Below are positions 50,427-60,413 of a DNA stretch of 64,000 bases, piece after piece (within the stretch, counting starts at the first letter, position 1; each line of letters starts with the position of its first letter). The translations under genes and the position numbers were made by a program. This stretch comes from Streptomyces chattanoogensis (GTDB lineage: Bacteria; Actinomycetota; Actinomycetes; Streptomycetales; Streptomycetaceae): NCBI RefSeq assembly GCF_001294335.1, contig NZ_LGKG01000024.1:1-64000 (forward strand). Reading direction: 5' to 3'. The notes beneath the pieces were generated by a model that worked only from the letters and a program-made list of their open reading frames with translations, ran no database searches and had not been told where the DNA came from.

Positions 50427-52952
50427 CTATGCGTCCTTGCTCAGGTTCGGGCCCGAGCCGCCGGTCGCGGACTCGATCGGCGGGGCGTCCGGCAGGGCCG
50501 CCTTCTCCTCGCCGCGGAAGGTGAACTTGGCGCTTTCACCCTCGCCCTCGACATCGACGACCACGATGTGGCCCGGACGCAGCTCGGTGAAGAGGATCTT
50601 CTCCGAGAGGGCGTCCTCGATCTCGCGCTGGATCGTGCGACGCAGCGGACGGGCGCCGAGCACCGGGTCGTACCCGCGCTTGGCCAGCAGCGACTTGGCC
50701 TCGCCGCTGAGCTCGATGCCCATGTCGCGGTCCTTGAGCCGCTCGTCCACCTTGGCGATCATGAGGTCGACGATCTGGATGATGTCTTCCTCGGTGAGCT
50801 GGTGGAAGACGACGGTGTCGTCGACACGGTTGAGGAACTCGGGGCGGAAGTGCTGCTTGAGCTCTTCGTTGACCTTGTTCTTCATCCGCTCGTAGCCGGT
50901 CTTGACGTCGCCCTGGGCCGCGAAGCCCAGGTTGAAGCCCTTGGAGATGTCCCGGGTGCCGAGGTTGGTCGTCATGATGATGACGGTGTTCTTGAAGTCC
51001 ACGACCCGGCCCTGGGAGTCGGTCAGGCGACCGTCCTCCAGGATCTGCAGCAGCGAGTTGAAGATGTCCGGGTGGGCCTTCTCGACCTCGTCGAAGAGCA
51101 CGACGGAGAACGGCTTGCGGCGCACCTTCTCGGTGAGCTGGCCGCCCTCTTCGTAGCCGACGTAGCCGGGAGGCGAACCGAAGAGCCGCGAGACGGTGTG
51201 CTTCTCGCTGAACTCCGACATGTCGAGGGAGATCAGCGCGTCCTCGTCGCCGAAGAGGAACTCGGCGAGGGTCTTGGACAGCTCCGTCTTACCGACACCG
51301 GACGGGCCCGCGAAGATGAACGAACCGCCGGGGCGCTTCGGGTCCTTCAGGCCGGCACGGGTACGGCGGATGGCCTGGGAGAGCGCCTTGATGGCGTCCT
51401 TCTGGCCGATGACGCGCTTGTGGAGCTCGTCCTCCATGCGGAGCAGGCGGGACGACTCCTCCTCGGTGAGCTTGAAGACGGGAATGCCGGTGGCCGTGGC
51501 CAGGACCTCGGCGATCAGCTCCTCGTCCACCTCGGCGACGACGTCCATGTCGCCGGCCTTCCACTCCTTCTCCCGCTTGGTCTTCGCGGCCAGGAGCTGC
51601 TTCTCCTTGTCGCGCAGGCCCGCGGCCATCTCGAAGTCCTGCGAGTCGATCGCGGACTCCTTCTCCCGGCGCACATCGGCGATCTTCTCGTCGAATTCGC
51701 GCAGGTCCGGCGGCGCGGTCATGCGGCGGATCCGCATCCGGGAGCCGGCCTCGTCGATCAGGTCGATCGCCTTGTCCGGCAGGAAGCGGTCGGAGATGTA
51801 GCGGTCGGCCAGGGTGGCCGCGGCGACCAGGGCGGAGTCCGTGATGGAGACGCGGTGGTGCGCCTCGTAGCGGTCCCTCAGGCCCTTGAGGATCTCGATG
51901 GTGTGCGGCAGCGACGGCTCCGCGACCTGGATGGGCTGGAAGCGGCGCTCCAGGGCCGCGTCCTTCTCCAGGTGCTTGCGGTACTCGTCGAGCGTGGTGG
52001 CACCGATGGTCTGCAGCTCGCCTCGCGCCAGCATGGGCTTGAGGATGCTGGCGGCGTCGATCGCGCCCTCGGCGGCGCCCGCACCCACCAGGGTGTGGAG
52101 CTCGTCGATGAACAGGATGATGTCGCCGCGGGTGCGGATCTCCTTGAGGACCTTCTTCAGGCGCTCCTCGAAGTCACCGCGGTAGCGGGAGCCGGCGACC
52201 AGGGCGCCGAGGTCGAGGGTGTAGAGGTGCTTGTCCTTGAGGGTCTCGGGCACCTCGCCCTTGACGATGGCCTGCGCCAGTCCTTCGACGACGGCGGTCT
52301 TGCCGACGCCGGGCTCGCCGATGAGGACCGGGTTGTTCTTCGTACGGCGGGAGAGCACCTGCATGACCCGCTCGATTTCCTTCTCGCGCCCGATGACCGG
52401 GTCGAGCTTGGTCTCGCGAGCGGCCTGCGTCAGGTTGCGGCCGAACTGGTCCAGGACGAGGGACGTCGAGGGCGTGCCCTCGGCGGGGCCGCCTGCGGTG
52501 GCGGCTTCCTTGCCCTGGTAGCCGGAGAGCAGCTGGATGACCTGCTGCCGCACCCGGTTGAGATCGGCGCCCAGCTTCACCAGGACCTGGGCTGCGACGC
52601 CCTCGCCCTCGCGGATCAGGCCGAGCAGGATGTGCTCCGTACCGATGTAGTTGTGGCCGAGCTGGAGGGCCTCGCGGAGCGAGAGCTCCAGGACCTTCTT
52701 GGCACGGGGGGTGAAGGGGATGTGCCCGGACGGGGCCTGCTGGCCCTGGCCGATGATCTCCTCCACCTGCTGGCGGACCGCCTCGAGCGAAATCCCGAGG
52801 CTCTCCAGGGCCTTAGCGGCGACACCCTCACCCTCGTGGATCAGGCCCAGGAGGATGTGCTCGGTGCCGATGTAGTTGTGGTTGAGCATCCGGGCTTCTT
52901 CCTGAGCCAGGACGACAACCCGCCGCGCGCGGTCGGTGAACCTCTCGAACAT
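50427..52952 (-). CDS. clpC: ATP-dependent Clp protease ATPase subunit ClpC
   Basis: AAA+ unfoldase of 841 residues that feeds proteins to ClpP. Two N-terminal Clp-N repeats ([25 protein letters not shown] and [25 protein letters not shown]) are followed by AAA-1 ([16 protein letters not shown]), the UVR-containing middle coil ([15 protein letters not shown]) and AAA-2 ([20 protein letters not shown]) with the C-terminal D2 domain. The upstream region has an inverted repeat that fits a ClgR box. clpC lies next to lsr2 with one gene between, as in other Streptomyces. Confidence 0.97.
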   Translation of the reverse strand: MFERFTDRARRVVVLAQEEARMLNHNYIGTEHILLGLIHEGEGVAAKALESLGISLEAVRQQVEEIIGQGQQAPSGHIPFTPRAKKVLELSLREALQLGHNYIGTEHILLGLIREGEGVAAQVLVKLGADLNRVRQQVIQLLSGYQGKEAATAGGPAEGTPSTSLVLDQFGRNLTQAARETKLDPVIGREKEIERVMQVLSRRTKNNPVLIGEPGVGKTAVVEGLAQAIVKGEVPETLKDKHLYTLDLGALVAGSRYRGDFEERLKKVLKEIRTRGDIILFIDELHTLVGAGAAEGAIDAASILKPMLARGELQTIGATTLDEYRKHLEKDAALERRFQPIQVAEPSLPHTIEILKGLRDRYEAHHRVSITDSALVAAATLADRYISDRFLPDKAIDLIDEAGSRMRIRRMTAPPDLREFDEKIADVRREKESAIDSQDFEMAAGLRDKEKQLLAAKTKREKEWKAGDMDVVAEVDEELIAEVLATATGIPVFKLTEEESSRLLRMEDELHKRVIGQKDAIKALSQAIRRTRAGLKDPKRPGGSFIFAGPSGVGKTELSKTLAEFLFGDEDALISLDMSEFSEKHTVSRLFGSPPGYVGYEEGGQLTEKVRRKPFSVVLFDEVEKAHPDIFNSLLQILEDGRLTDSQGRVVDFKNTVIIMTTNLGTRDISKGFNLGFAAQGDVKTGYERMKNKVNEELKQHFRPEFLNRVDDTVVFHQLTEEDIIQIVDLMIAKVDERLKDRDMGIELSGEAKSLLAKRGYDPVLGARPLRRTIQREIEDALSEKILFTELRPGHIVVVDVEGEGESAKFTFRGEEKAALPDAPPIESATGGSGPNLSKDA

Positions 52953-53461
52953 CGTTAATCGCTCCTCAGAGCGGTCAGGCAGTTAGGGGTCGGTCCCCTC
53001 CCTGTCCTTCCGCATGCTAGTCCCGCAACACGGGACAGCTCATTCCAACTGCCGACACCCGTCCGGATCACCCCCCGCTCCGGCGGGGAAAATAACTGCC
53101 GAACAGCTGACATCTGCTCCAACTCGATGGTGCGAGACGATGTTCCCGCAGGCCAGGCATATACGCTCTTCGCCACTACGCCCGTGGCGAACGCGCCCGC
53201 TGCCGACACGCCCACCGCATCCCGCCATCAGCCGGTGCAGAGCGCCTTGAGCGCCGGTCACACGGTCTCTTCCCACTGTGACTGTCTTACCCGCTGCCAC
53301 TGACACTCCATGCGGCGCGGGCCGCTTCCATCCGCTACGGGCGAACATCCGCCCGCCACCGAATGCACCGCCGCGCCCCTCCCCCGGTCACGATCAGCTA
53401 CGGTACGTATCCGCACTTCCACCCAGCGTAACTTCCTGGGTCTCGGGGAGTTGCACCGGAC
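52953..53461. other. clpC upstream region
   Basis: This 509-base gap between divergent genes holds no convincing gene. It contains the inverted repeat at 53169-53191 and several short GC-rich hairpins (for example CCCCGCTCCGGCGGGG near 53075-53090). Promoters of clpC (leftward) and of the 53462 gene (rightward) must both lie here. Confidence 0.5.
53169..53191 (-). promoter_or_regulatory. Candidate ClgR box upstream of clpC
   Basis: TTCGCCAC at 53169-53176 and GTGGCGAA at 53184-53191 are perfect inverted repeats with a 7-base spacer. On the minus strand GTTCGCCACGGGCG fits the GTTCGC-N5-GCG core I recall for ClgR, the activator of clp genes in Streptomyces. It is 216 bases before the clpC start, so the promoter would be distant from the start codon. 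Confidence 0.5.
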
Positions 53462-54169
53462 ATGGCCCGCGCGCTTCCGCGACCCCGCAGCCCTCTTTCC
53501 GCCGTGCGCCGGTGGTACGAGGAGGAGATGGGCTGGCCGACCACCGGCACGGAACCGGTGGAGCTGCTGGTGGGGCCGCGCTTCGACGTCCTGGAGATGC
53601 CGGCCGACGCGGGACGGGCCGTACTGCGTCGGCTGCCGCACACCGGCCCGGTGGCGCTGCTGCGGGCCGGACGCGACGGAAATCGCCTCATTGATCGGCC
53701 GAAATTACTCATGCTCATCGCGGCCGGCGGCGCCGAGGAACTCCCGGAAATCCTGGAATGGCTGGAGTGGGGTGCACTCACGCCGGATCTCGGCGCGCGC
53801 GGAGCCGGCGAGCGGATGCCCGCACCGGCCGTTCCCCCGTTCCCTCCCTGCCCGTCCGCCGCCGGAGCGCTCTCCTCGCACGGATTCGGCGCGCGGGAGG
53901 CCGCAGGATGGTTGCGACCTCCCCGGCCGGGGCGCGCGGCGGAGAATTCCCTGCCCGCCACGGGGTTCGGGGCAGGAATCGGCGGAGACGGTGGGGGCGC
54001 CCCCGACCTCATTCGGCTGGTGAGCGCGGCGGCAACGGAGTGCCACCGGGCCCGGTTGCTGCGTGCTCGTAATGCCCAATCGGATCGCGCTGACGGCGAT
54101 CAGCCGTTGGCCTTCTCGAATGCCTCGCGAATGTCGGCGGGGACACGGCCACGGTCATTGACGTTGTAG
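53462..54169 (+). CDS. SCO3374-like conserved protein between clpC and lsr2, TTA codon
   Basis: Predicted 235-residue protein from ATG 53462. It resembles the conserved Streptomyces protein found at this spot: AVRRWYEEEMGWPTTG, ELLVGPRFDVLEMPADAGRAVLRRLPHTGPVALL, LMLIAAGGAEELPEILEWLEWG, and RLVSAAATECHRARLL. I recall a similarity to the N-terminal part of bifunctional primase/polymerase-like proteins, but no catalytic site is clear. Codon 82 is TTA (53705-53707). The last 23 codons (54100-54169) run antisense into the 3' end of lsr2, which suggests a late or lost stop codon. Confidence 0.7.
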   Translation: MARALPRPRSPLSAVRRWYEEEMGWPTTGTEPVELLVGPRFDVLEMPADAGRAVLRRLPHTGPVALLRAGRDGNRLIDRPKLLMLIAAGGAEELPEILEWLEWGALTPDLGARGAGERMPAPAVPPFPPCPSAAGALSSHGFGAREAAGWLRPPRPGRAAENSLPATGFGAGIGGDGGGAPDLIRLVSAAATECHRARLLRARNAQSDRADGDQPLAFSNASRMSAGTRPRSLTL

Positions 54170-54432
54170 CCGTTCTCCTTCGCCCAGGCGCGGATCTTCG
54201 CGGTGTCCTGGCTGCCGGCGGAAGTCGCGCGCGCCTTGCCACGGCCCGCGGAGCGCCCACCGGTACGGCGGCCGGCCTTCACGAAGTCGGCGAGCGAGTC
54301 GCGGAGCTTCTGGGCGTTGGCGTCGGTGAGGTCGATCTCGTAGGACTTGCCGTCGAGAGCGAACGTCACGGTCTCGTGGGCCTCGCCACCGTCGAGGTCG
54401 TCGACAAGAAGAACCTGAACCTTCTGTGCCAC
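54100..54432 (-). CDS. lsr2: Nucleoid-associated protein Lsr2
   Basis: A 110-residue H-NS-like silencer that coats AT-rich and foreign DNA. The N-terminal dimerisation part is MAQKVQVLLVDDLDGGEAHETVTFALDGKSYEIDLT; the C-terminal DNA-binding part has the AT-hook-like RGR (NDRGRVPADIREAFEKANG). It starts at GTG 54432 with GGGAA six bases upstream. Lsr2 may silence the lower-GC XRE patch in this same window, which is inference. Confidence 0.97.
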   Translation of the reverse strand: MAQKVQVLLVDDLDGGEAHETVTFALDGKSYEIDLTDANAQKLRDSLADFVKAGRRTGGRSAGRGKARATSAGSQDTAKIRAWAKENGYNVNDRGRVPADIREAFEKANG

Positions 54433-54588
54433 CGGATTCCCTTTCATCGAATGTGGATTACGACGGAAAGCAAACCGCTTTTCCGGGAAAAACACAAACC
54501 CTTGGGTAGGGTTCACTTGCCCGCAGAGCGGGGAACACATGCTTCCGTAGCCATGAGATAGGGGAGCGATTCGGACATAGAACGCCGA

Positions 54589-55107
54589 TCACAGGTGGAG
54601 AAGCATCCGGCTGTTACCCAGGGTGTTGGGCTTCACTCGTTCGAGCCCGAGGAACTCGGCAACGCCCTCGTCATAGGAACGCAGCAGCTCGCTGTAGACA
54701 TCACCGTCTACCGGAGTCTCGCCGATCTCCACGAAGCCGTGCTTGGTGAAGAAGTCGACTTCGAAGGTGAGACAGAAAATGCGCCGTACTCCGAGCCAGC
54801 GTGCGGTACGCAGCAGCTTGTCGAGGACATGGTGGCCGACTCCCGAGCCCTTGAGCTGCGGGTCCACCGCAAGTGTGCGGACTTCGGCCAGGTCTTCCCA
54901 CATCACATGCAGTGCGCCGCAGCCGACGACCTCGGCGTCTTCGTCGCGCTCGGCAACCCAGAACTCCTGGATGTCCTCGTAAAGCGTGACGGTGGCTTTG
55001 TCGAGCAGGATGCCGTCCCGTGAGTAGGAGTCGATGAGGCGGCGGACCGCCGGGACATCGCTGGTCCGGGCGCGGCGGACGGTGAGGCCTTTTGAATGCA
55101 CGGGCAT
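54589..55107 (-). CDS. GNAT N-acetyltransferase, ArgA-like
   Basis: A 172-residue acetyltransferase of the amino-acid N-acetyltransferase type. The acetyl-CoA site is LAVDPQLKGSGVGHHVLDKLLRTAR (R/Q-x-x-G-x-G/A), with the N-terminal RRARTSDVPAVRRLIDSY and FEVDFFTKHGFVEIGETPVD. In actinobacteria single-domain proteins of this group can make N-acetylglutamate for arginine synthesis, which is likely but not proven here. Starts at ATG 55107, 9 bases after the BlaI-type gene. Confidence 0.9.
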   Translation of the reverse strand: MPVHSKGLTVRRARTSDVPAVRRLIDSYSRDGILLDKATVTLYEDIQEFWVAERDEDAEVVGCGALHVMWEDLAEVRTLAVDPQLKGSGVGHHVLDKLLRTARWLGVRRIFCLTFEVDFFTKHGFVEIGETPVDGDVYSELLRSYDEGVAEFLGLERVKPNTLGNSRMLLHL

Positions 55108-55116
55108 GCCGGGACG

Positions 55117-55611
55117 CTATCGCCCCGTGCCGCCGGCGCCCGCCCCGGGTTCATCACCTTCGCCGGTTGCGCGTTCTTCCGCGCGTTCCGGAGTGGTCTC
55201 TTCGGCCTCTTCGGTCTCTTCGCGGCTCTCCGGATCGGTGCTCTCCGGATCGTCGATCTGCACCATCCGTACGGCATCGCGCAAGGCATGTCGCTGTTCC
55301 GGCGACATCATGTCGAAGAAGGCCACAAGAGCGGCCGCGGGGTTGTCACTGGCGGACCATGCTTCGTTCATCAGTGCGGCCGAGTACGCGGCCCGAGTGG
55401 AGACCGCCTCATATCGATAGGCGCGGCCTTCTGCTTCGCGCCGTACCCAGCCCTTCTGATGAAGATTGTCCAATACGGTCATGACCGTCGTGTAGGCGAT
55501 CGACCGTTCCTTCTGGAGATCTTCCAGGACTTCTCGAACGGTGACCGGGCGGTTCCACTCCCACACCCGCGTCATCACCGCGTCTTCCAGATCACCCAAT
55601 GGTCTCGGCAC
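55117..55611 (-). CDS. BlaI/MecI/CopY-family repressor
   Basis: Winged-helix repressor of 164 residues from GTG 55611: MPRPLGDLEDAVMTRVWEWNRPVTVREVLEDLQKERSIAYTTVMTVLDNLHQKGWVRREAEGRAYRYEAV. Relatives control beta-lactamase, copper or redox genes and are released by proteolysis or metals. There is no adjacent BlaR sensor. The C-terminus is a long acidic tail (ESTDPESREETEEAEETT) not needed for DNA binding. It probably shares a transcript with the GNAT gene. Confidence 0.93.
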   Translation of the reverse strand: MPRPLGDLEDAVMTRVWEWNRPVTVREVLEDLQKERSIAYTTVMTVLDNLHQKGWVRREAEGRAYRYEAVSTRAAYSAALMNEAWSASDNPAAALVAFFDMMSPEQRHALRDAVRMVQIDDPESTDPESREETEEAEETTPERAEERATGEGDEPGAGAGGTGR

Positions 55612-55748
55612 ACAAGAACAATAGTGGGAGATGTCCCGAATGCCCGTTGATCTCGTGGCGTTTGTGCCGGAAAAAGGATGTACGACCCGAGATGGTCATT
55701 CCCGGGCCGTACTGTGTGCGCACACCGCCGCAAGAGGCGGCACAACGG

Positions 55749-55925
55749 TCAGACTCCGTGCGCCTTGGGCTCCGCAGCCGGCTCGGACCGGGCGATCATG
55801 GCGTCCGCGGCGGCGTCTTCCTTGGCCTTGTTCGGGCCGCCCTGGCTTTTGACGATCGTCACGATGAGGGCGGTGAAGGCCACGGCCATCACTGCCGGCG
55901 GGGTCAGCGCTGCGAGGTAATCCAT
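55749..55925 (-). CDS. Small single-pass membrane protein (58 residues)
   Basis: Start ATG 55925 follows a near-perfect AAAGGAGG with 9-base spacing. The protein is one membrane segment (ALTPPAVMAVAFTALIVTIV) followed by a charged tail (GPNKAKEDAAADAMIARSEPAAEPKAHGV). I recall the same small protein in this place in other Streptomyces. It is below usual length cut-offs. Function unknown. Confidence 0.8.
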   Translation of the reverse strand: MDYLAALTPPAVMAVAFTALIVTIVKSQGGPNKAKEDAAADAMIARSEPAAEPKAHGV

Positions 55926-55973
55926 GGCGTACGGCCTCCTTTGGGGCGTCGAGATTCCCAGGGTACGCAGCGC

Positions 55974-56606
55974 TCAGGCGGTGCGGCTCTCGGGGGGCGG
56001 GGCGGGCTTGCGGCGGGGCGGGAAGACCTCGCCGGGCGTGGGGATGGGACGGTCCCGGCGCGGGGCCTTCGGCGCGGGTGACGGAGCGGGCCGGGGGCGC
56101 CGCTGGGGCTCGGGCTCCGACTCACGCTCCGGCTCGCGTTCCCGCTCACGCTCCGGCTCGTCCGCCGCCGCGCGGCCGCCGGGCAGGGCCCGCAGCCGGG
56201 CCCGTACCGACCGCTCGGCCAGCTGCTCGCAGTGGAGCAGCAAGGTGGCGCGGCGCTCGCTCTCGGCCGCCCCGGTGCGCCGCGCGACGAGCGAGCGCAG
56301 GGCTGCGAGGTCGTCGGGCCCGGGGACGTAGCCGGCCGCCAGCGCCTCCTTGAGGTGGGCGAGGTAGCCGGCGGCCGAGCCGGGCAGGGTTTCGCGGTAG
56401 CGGGCGAGGTCGGCGAGCAGGAAGGCGTGCAGCCGCCCGCCCTCGTGCACCGCCTCGTCCACCGCCTCGGCCAGCCGGAGGTACTCCTGGATGTCCTCCG
56501 GCCGCTGCAGGGCGGCGCCGCCGAGCGGGACGGAGGGGGACGTCGACTTGAGGGCATGGGCGAGAGCGCGACGGAGCACTCGCAGCTCATCGGCGCTGAA
56601 CGTCAT
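55974..56606 (-). CDS. Conserved hypothetical protein with charged C-terminus
   Basis: About 210 residues from ATG 56606 (starts at 56636 and 56630 are possible). The first about 130 residues are helical (MTFSADELRVLRRALAHAL, DIQEYLRLAEAVDEAVHEGGRLHAFLLADLARYRETLPGSAAGYLAHLKEAL, CEQLAERSVRARLRAL). Then come EREREREPERESEPEPQRRP repeats and a Pro-rich tail, probably disordered. No catalytic motif. The position between the small membrane gene and coaX is conserved in Streptomyces as far as I recall. Confidence 0.65.
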   Translation of the reverse strand: MTFSADELRVLRRALAHALKSTSPSVPLGGAALQRPEDIQEYLRLAEAVDEAVHEGGRLHAFLLADLARYRETLPGSAAGYLAHLKEALAAGYVPGPDDLAALRSLVARRTGAAESERRATLLLHCEQLAERSVRARLRALPGGRAAADEPEREREREPERESEPEPQRRPRPAPSPAPKAPRRDRPIPTPGEVFPPRRKPAPPPESRTA

Positions 56607-56722
56607 GCCGCCGCAGGATCCGTATGGCATAGGCATGCGGTGACTTTACGACCAATTCAGACAAAAGCCGCTTAATTCGCTTACGGTGGCGCGGCCCGTC
56701 CCGCGGACCCGGCAGCCGCCGT

Positions 56723-57520
56723 CTACGACCGGCCGATGTTCCGCTCGTAGACCAGCCGCAGCCCGATCAGGGTGAGCCAGGGCTCGTGGGCGTCGATCAC
56801 CGAGGACTCGCCGAGCACCATCGGGGCGAGGCCGCCGGTGGCGATCACCGTCACGTCCTCGGGGTCGTCGGCCAGCTCCCGCGCCATCCGCTGCACCACG
56901 CCGTCGACCTGGCCCGCGAAGCCGTAGAGGATGCCGGACTGCATCGCCTCGACGGTGTTCTTGCCGATGACGCTGCGCGGCCGGGCCAGCTCGATCTTGC
57001 GCAGCTGCGCGCCCTTGACGCCCAGCGCGTCCACCGAGATCTCGATGCCCGGCGCGATCACCCCACCGACGTACTCGCCGCGTGCGCTGACCGCGTCGAA
57101 GGTGGTGGCCGTACCGAAGTCCACGACGATCGCCGGACCGCCGTAGAGCTCGACGGCCGCCAGGGAGTTGATGATCCGGTCGGCGCCGACCTCTTTGGGG
57201 TTGTCCATCAGGACCGGCACGCCCGTCTTCACGCCTGGCTCGACGAGCACGGCCGGGACGTCGCCGTAATAGCGGCGGGTGACCTCGCGCAGCTCGTGCA
57301 GCACGGAGGGGACGGTCGAGCAGATGGAGATGCCCTCGATGCCGTCGCCCAGGTCGTCGCCGAGGAGGGGGTGCATCCCCATCAGGCCCTGGAGGAGGAC
57401 CGCCAGCTCGTCGGCGGTGCGGCGGGCGTCGGTGGAGATCCGCCAGTGCTCGACGATCTCCTCGCCGTCGAAGAGGCCGAGAACGGTGTGCGTGTTGCCC
57501 ACGTCGATGGTCAGCAGCAT
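56723..57520 (-). CDS. coaX: Type III pantothenate kinase
   Basis: First step of coenzyme A synthesis: phosphorylates pantothenate. It has 265 residues with the ASKHA-fold motifs LLTIDVGNTHTVLGLFDGEE (phosphate 1), DFGTATTFDAVS (phosphate 2) and ELDKEVGADR-like PKEVGADRIINS, plus GGVIAPGIEIS and ATGGLAPMV. The start ATG (57520) shares one base with the nadC stop codon (TGATG), so the two are coupled. It ends the pan/nad operon. Confidence 0.95.
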   Translation of the reverse strand: MLLTIDVGNTHTVLGLFDGEEIVEHWRISTDARRTADELAVLLQGLMGMHPLLGDDLGDGIEGISICSTVPSVLHELREVTRRYYGDVPAVLVEPGVKTGVPVLMDNPKEVGADRIINSLAAVELYGGPAIVVDFGTATTFDAVSARGEYVGGVIAPGIEISVDALGVKGAQLRKIELARPRSVIGKNTVEAMQSGILYGFAGQVDGVVQRMARELADDPEDVTVIATGGLAPMVLGESSVIDAHEPWLTLIGLRLVYERNIGRS

Positions 57521-58566
57521 CAGCCCTGCGCCTCCTGCGGCTCCTCGGACTCCTCGCGCAGGTCGAGGCCGATGTCGAGGATCGGGGCGGAGTGGGTGAG
57601 CGCGCCGACGGCCAGGTAGTCGACGCCGGTCTCCGCGTAGGAGCGGGCGTTGGCGAGGGTGAGCCGGCCGGAGGACTCCAGCATCGCGCGGCCCGCGACC
57701 AGCTCCACGGCCTCCCTGGTCTGCTCCGGGGTGAAGTTGTCCAGCAGGATCAGATCGGCGCCCTCGGCGAGGATCGGCGGGATCTGGTCGAGCCGGTCGA
57801 CCTCCACCTCGATGGCCAGGCCCGGGAATTCGTCCCGTACGGCCGTGAACGCCGCGGCCACGCCGCCCGCCGCGACGACGTGGTTGTCCTTGATCAGCGC
57901 CGCGTCCGACAGCGACATCCGGTGGTTGACGCCCCCGCCGCAGCGCACCGCGAACTTCTCCAGGGCACGCAGCCCCGGGGTCGTCTTGCGGGTGTCGCGG
58001 ACCCTGGCCTTGGTGCCCTCCAGGACGTCCGCCCACGCGCGGGTGGCGGTGGCGATGCCCGACAGCCGGCACAGGATGTTCAGCGCGCTGCGCTCGGCGG
58101 TGAGCAGATCGCGGGTGCGGGTGGTGACGGACAGCAGCTTGGTCCCGGCCTCGACCCGGTCGCCGTCCTCGACGTGCCGCTCGACCGCGAACTCGTCGGT
58201 GCACACGATGGACAACACGGCCTCGGCGATCCGCAGCCCGGCGACCGTACCGGCCTCGCGGGCGGTGAAGTCACCGGTGGCGACGGCGTCTTCGGGGATG
58301 GTCGCCACGGTCGTGACGTCCACGCCCTGGTCGAGGTCCTCCTCGACGGCCATGTGCGCGATGTCCTCGACCTGTACGGGGTCGAGCCCGGCGTCCACCA
58401 GGAGCGCGGCCAGGTCCGGGTCGAGGCCGCAGGTCAGCGGATCGAGTTCATACGCACTGTCGTCGCCGCCGACGCAGCCGCAGGAGTCACCGCAGCCTCC
58501 GCCCGCGGGGGCGTCGGAGGGTCGGCCGATCTGGAGGAGGGGGAGGTCGTCGGGGGTGCTGCTCAC
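57520..58566 (-). CDS. nadC: Nicotinate-nucleotide pyrophosphorylase (quinolinate phosphoribosyltransferase)
   Basis: Converts quinolinate and PRPP to nicotinate mononucleotide in NAD synthesis. It has 348 residues from GTG 58566 (GGAG eight bases upstream). The core begins LVDAGLDPVQVEDIAHMAVEEDLDQGVDVTT. Active-site features include ERSALNILCRLSGIAT, RDTRKTTPGLRALEKFAVRCGGGVNHRMSLSDAALIKDNH and VEVEVDRLDQ. The about 60-residue N-terminal extension holds GGGCGDSCGCVGG, a Cys-rich patch not seen in standard NadC; it could bind metal. Confidence 0.95.
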   Translation of the reverse strand: MSSTPDDLPLLQIGRPSDAPAGGGCGDSCGCVGGDDSAYELDPLTCGLDPDLAALLVDAGLDPVQVEDIAHMAVEEDLDQGVDVTTVATIPEDAVATGDFTAREAGTVAGLRIAEAVLSIVCTDEFAVERHVEDGDRVEAGTKLLSVTTRTRDLLTAERSALNILCRLSGIATATRAWADVLEGTKARVRDTRKTTPGLRALEKFAVRCGGGVNHRMSLSDAALIKDNHVVAAGGVAAAFTAVRDEFPGLAIEVEVDRLDQIPPILAEGADLILLDNFTPEQTREAVELVAGRAMLESSGRLTLANARSYAETGVDYLAVGALTHSAPILDIGLDLREESEEPQEAQG

Positions 58567-58634
58567 GGGGGTGGCTCCGTATCGGGAAAGTCGGGGCGGG
58601 GTGGCGGGAGAAGAGGGGCGGGACGGTCTGGGGG

Positions 58635-60413
58635 TTACGGGGTGACGGCTGCGGTCGGCGGGAAGTCGGCCGTGTCCGTCGTGCGGACGCTCAGCGCGCG
58701 GTCCGCGTCGAGGGTGATGCGGAAGTGGCGGCGCCAGGAGGCATCGTCGCGGTCGGGGTGGTCCTCGCGCCAATGGCAGCCGCGGGTTTCCGCCCGGCGC
58801 TGCGCGGCGGCGACCAGCACCCGGGCGACGCAGAGGAGGTTGGTGGCCTCCCATGCCTCCACACCCGGTTCGGGGGCCTTGGCCCCGCCGGTCCCCGCGG
58901 TCCCCGCCGCGGCCTCCGTGGCCTCGCGGTGGATGCGGTCGAGTTCGGCCGCGGCGTGCGCCAGGCCGTCCGCGCTGCGCAGGACGCCCGCGCCGGCCGT
59001 CATGATCCGCTGGACGGTGATGCGGGTTTCGGGCGCGAGGAGCGGGAGGGGGACCGCCCCGGGGCCGCCGGCGGCCGACTCGGGGGCGCCGGCGGCACCG
59101 GCGGCCGGGCGTGCGGCGATGTCCTCGGCGATCCGCTCCGCGAACACCAGCCCCTCCAGGAGGGAGTTGGACGCCAGGCGGTTGGCCCCGTGGACACCGG
59201 TGCAGGCGACCTCACCGCAGGCATAGAGGCCGGGCACGGTGGTGCGCCCGTGCAGATCGGTGCGGACGCCTCCGGAGGCGTGGTGGGCGGCCGGGGCGAC
59301 CGGGATCGGCTCCGTGACCGGGTCGATGCCGTGGGCGCGGCAGGCGGCGAGGATGGTCGGGAAGCGGTGTTCCCACATCTCGGCGCCGAAGTGCCGGGCG
59401 TCCAAGTACATGTGGTCGGCGCCCTGTTCGAGCGCCCGCCGCAGGATCGCCTTGGCGACGATGTCGCGCGGGGCCAGCTCGGCGAGTTCGTGCTGGCCGA
59501 CCATGAAGCGGGTGCCCTCGGCGTCGACCAGGTGGGCACCCTCGCCCCGTACGGCCTCGGAGATCAGCGGCTGCTGGCCCTCCGCGTCCGGCCCCAAATA
59601 CAGGACGGTGGGGTGGAACTGCACGAATTCGAGGTCGGAGACCTCGGCTCCGGCGCGCAGGGCAAGGGCCACCCCGTCGCCGGTGGAGACGGCCGGGTTG
59701 GTGGTCGCGGAGAAGACCTGGCCCATGCCCCCGGTGGCGAGCACCACGTTCGGGGCGTGCACGGCGCCGACGCCGTCGTGCTGGCCCTCCCCCATGACGT
59801 GCAGGGTGACGCCGGACGTACGGCCTTCCGCGTCCGTGAGCAGGTCGAGGACGAGGGCGTTCTCGATCGTGCGCAGTCCGGCGGCGCGGACCGCCTCGAC
59901 CAGGGCGCGGGAGATCTCGGCCCCGGTGGCGTCGCCGCCGGCGTGCGCGATCCGGCTGCGGTGGTGGCCGCCCTCCCGGGTGAGCGCGATCTCCTCGCTG
60001 CCGGGCGCGGTGTCGAAGCGGGCGCCGACCTCGATCAGCCGGTGCACGGCGTCCGGCCCTTCGGTGACCAGGGCCCGTACGGCCTCCTCGTCGCAGAGTC
60101 CGGCGCCCGCGACGAGGGTGTCGGCCAGATGCTGCTCGGGGGTGTCGCCGTCACCGAGGGCCGCGGCGATGCCGCCCTGGGCCCAGCGGGTGGAGCCGTC
60201 GTCCAGGCGGGCCTTGGTGACCACGACCGTACGGCGCCCGGCGGCGGCGCAGCGCAGAGCGGCGGTCAGCCCGGCCACGCCGGAGCCCACCACGACGACG
60301 TCCGCGTCGATGGACCAGCCGGGGGCGGGGGCGGTCAGGCGTATGCCGGGGGCTGCGGTGGCGGCGGGGGCTATCGCCCGGCCGGGGCCGGTTCCTGTTC
60401 CGGTAGCGGTCAT
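58635..60413 (-). CDS. nadB: L-aspartate oxidase
   Basis: FAD enzyme of 592 residues that oxidises aspartate to iminoaspartate, feeding quinolinate synthesis. FAD-binding [59 protein letters not shown], the catalytic HPT region ([11 protein letters not shown]) and [24 protein letters not shown] match the family. The C-terminal helical domain ends in [19 protein letters not shown]. Start ATG 60413 overlaps panC by four bases. The partner nadA is not in this window. Confidence 0.96.
   Translation of the reverse strand: MTATGTGTGPGRAIAPAATAAPGIRLTAPAPGWSIDADVVVVGSGVAGLTAALRCAAAGRRTVVVTKARLDDGSTRWAQGGIAAALGDGDTPEQHLADTLVAGAGLCDEEAVRALVTEGPDAVHRLIEVGARFDTAPGSEEIALTREGGHHRSRIAHAGGDATGAEISRALVEAVRAAGLRTIENALVLDLLTDAEGRTSGVTLHVMGEGQHDGVGAVHAPNVVLATGGMGQVFSATTNPAVSTGDGVALALRAGAEVSDLEFVQFHPTVLYLGPDAEGQQPLISEAVRGEGAHLVDAEGTRFMVGQHELAELAPRDIVAKAILRRALEQGADHMYLDARHFGAEMWEHRFPTILAACRAHGIDPVTEPIPVAPAAHHASGGVRTDLHGRTTVPGLYACGEVACTGVHGANRLASNSLLEGLVFAERIAEDIAARPAAGAAGAPESAAGGPGAVPLPLLAPETRITVQRIMTAGAGVLRSADGLAHAAAELDRIHREATEAAAGTAGTGGAKAPEPGVEAWEATNLLCVARVLVAAAQRRAETRGCHWREDHPDRDDASWRRHFRITLDADRALSVRTTDTADFPPTAAVTP

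Noticed and set aside
52955..53215. 86-codon minus-strand frame upstream of clpC
   Set aside because: No domain, and it covers the probable clpC control region including the inverted repeat at 53169.
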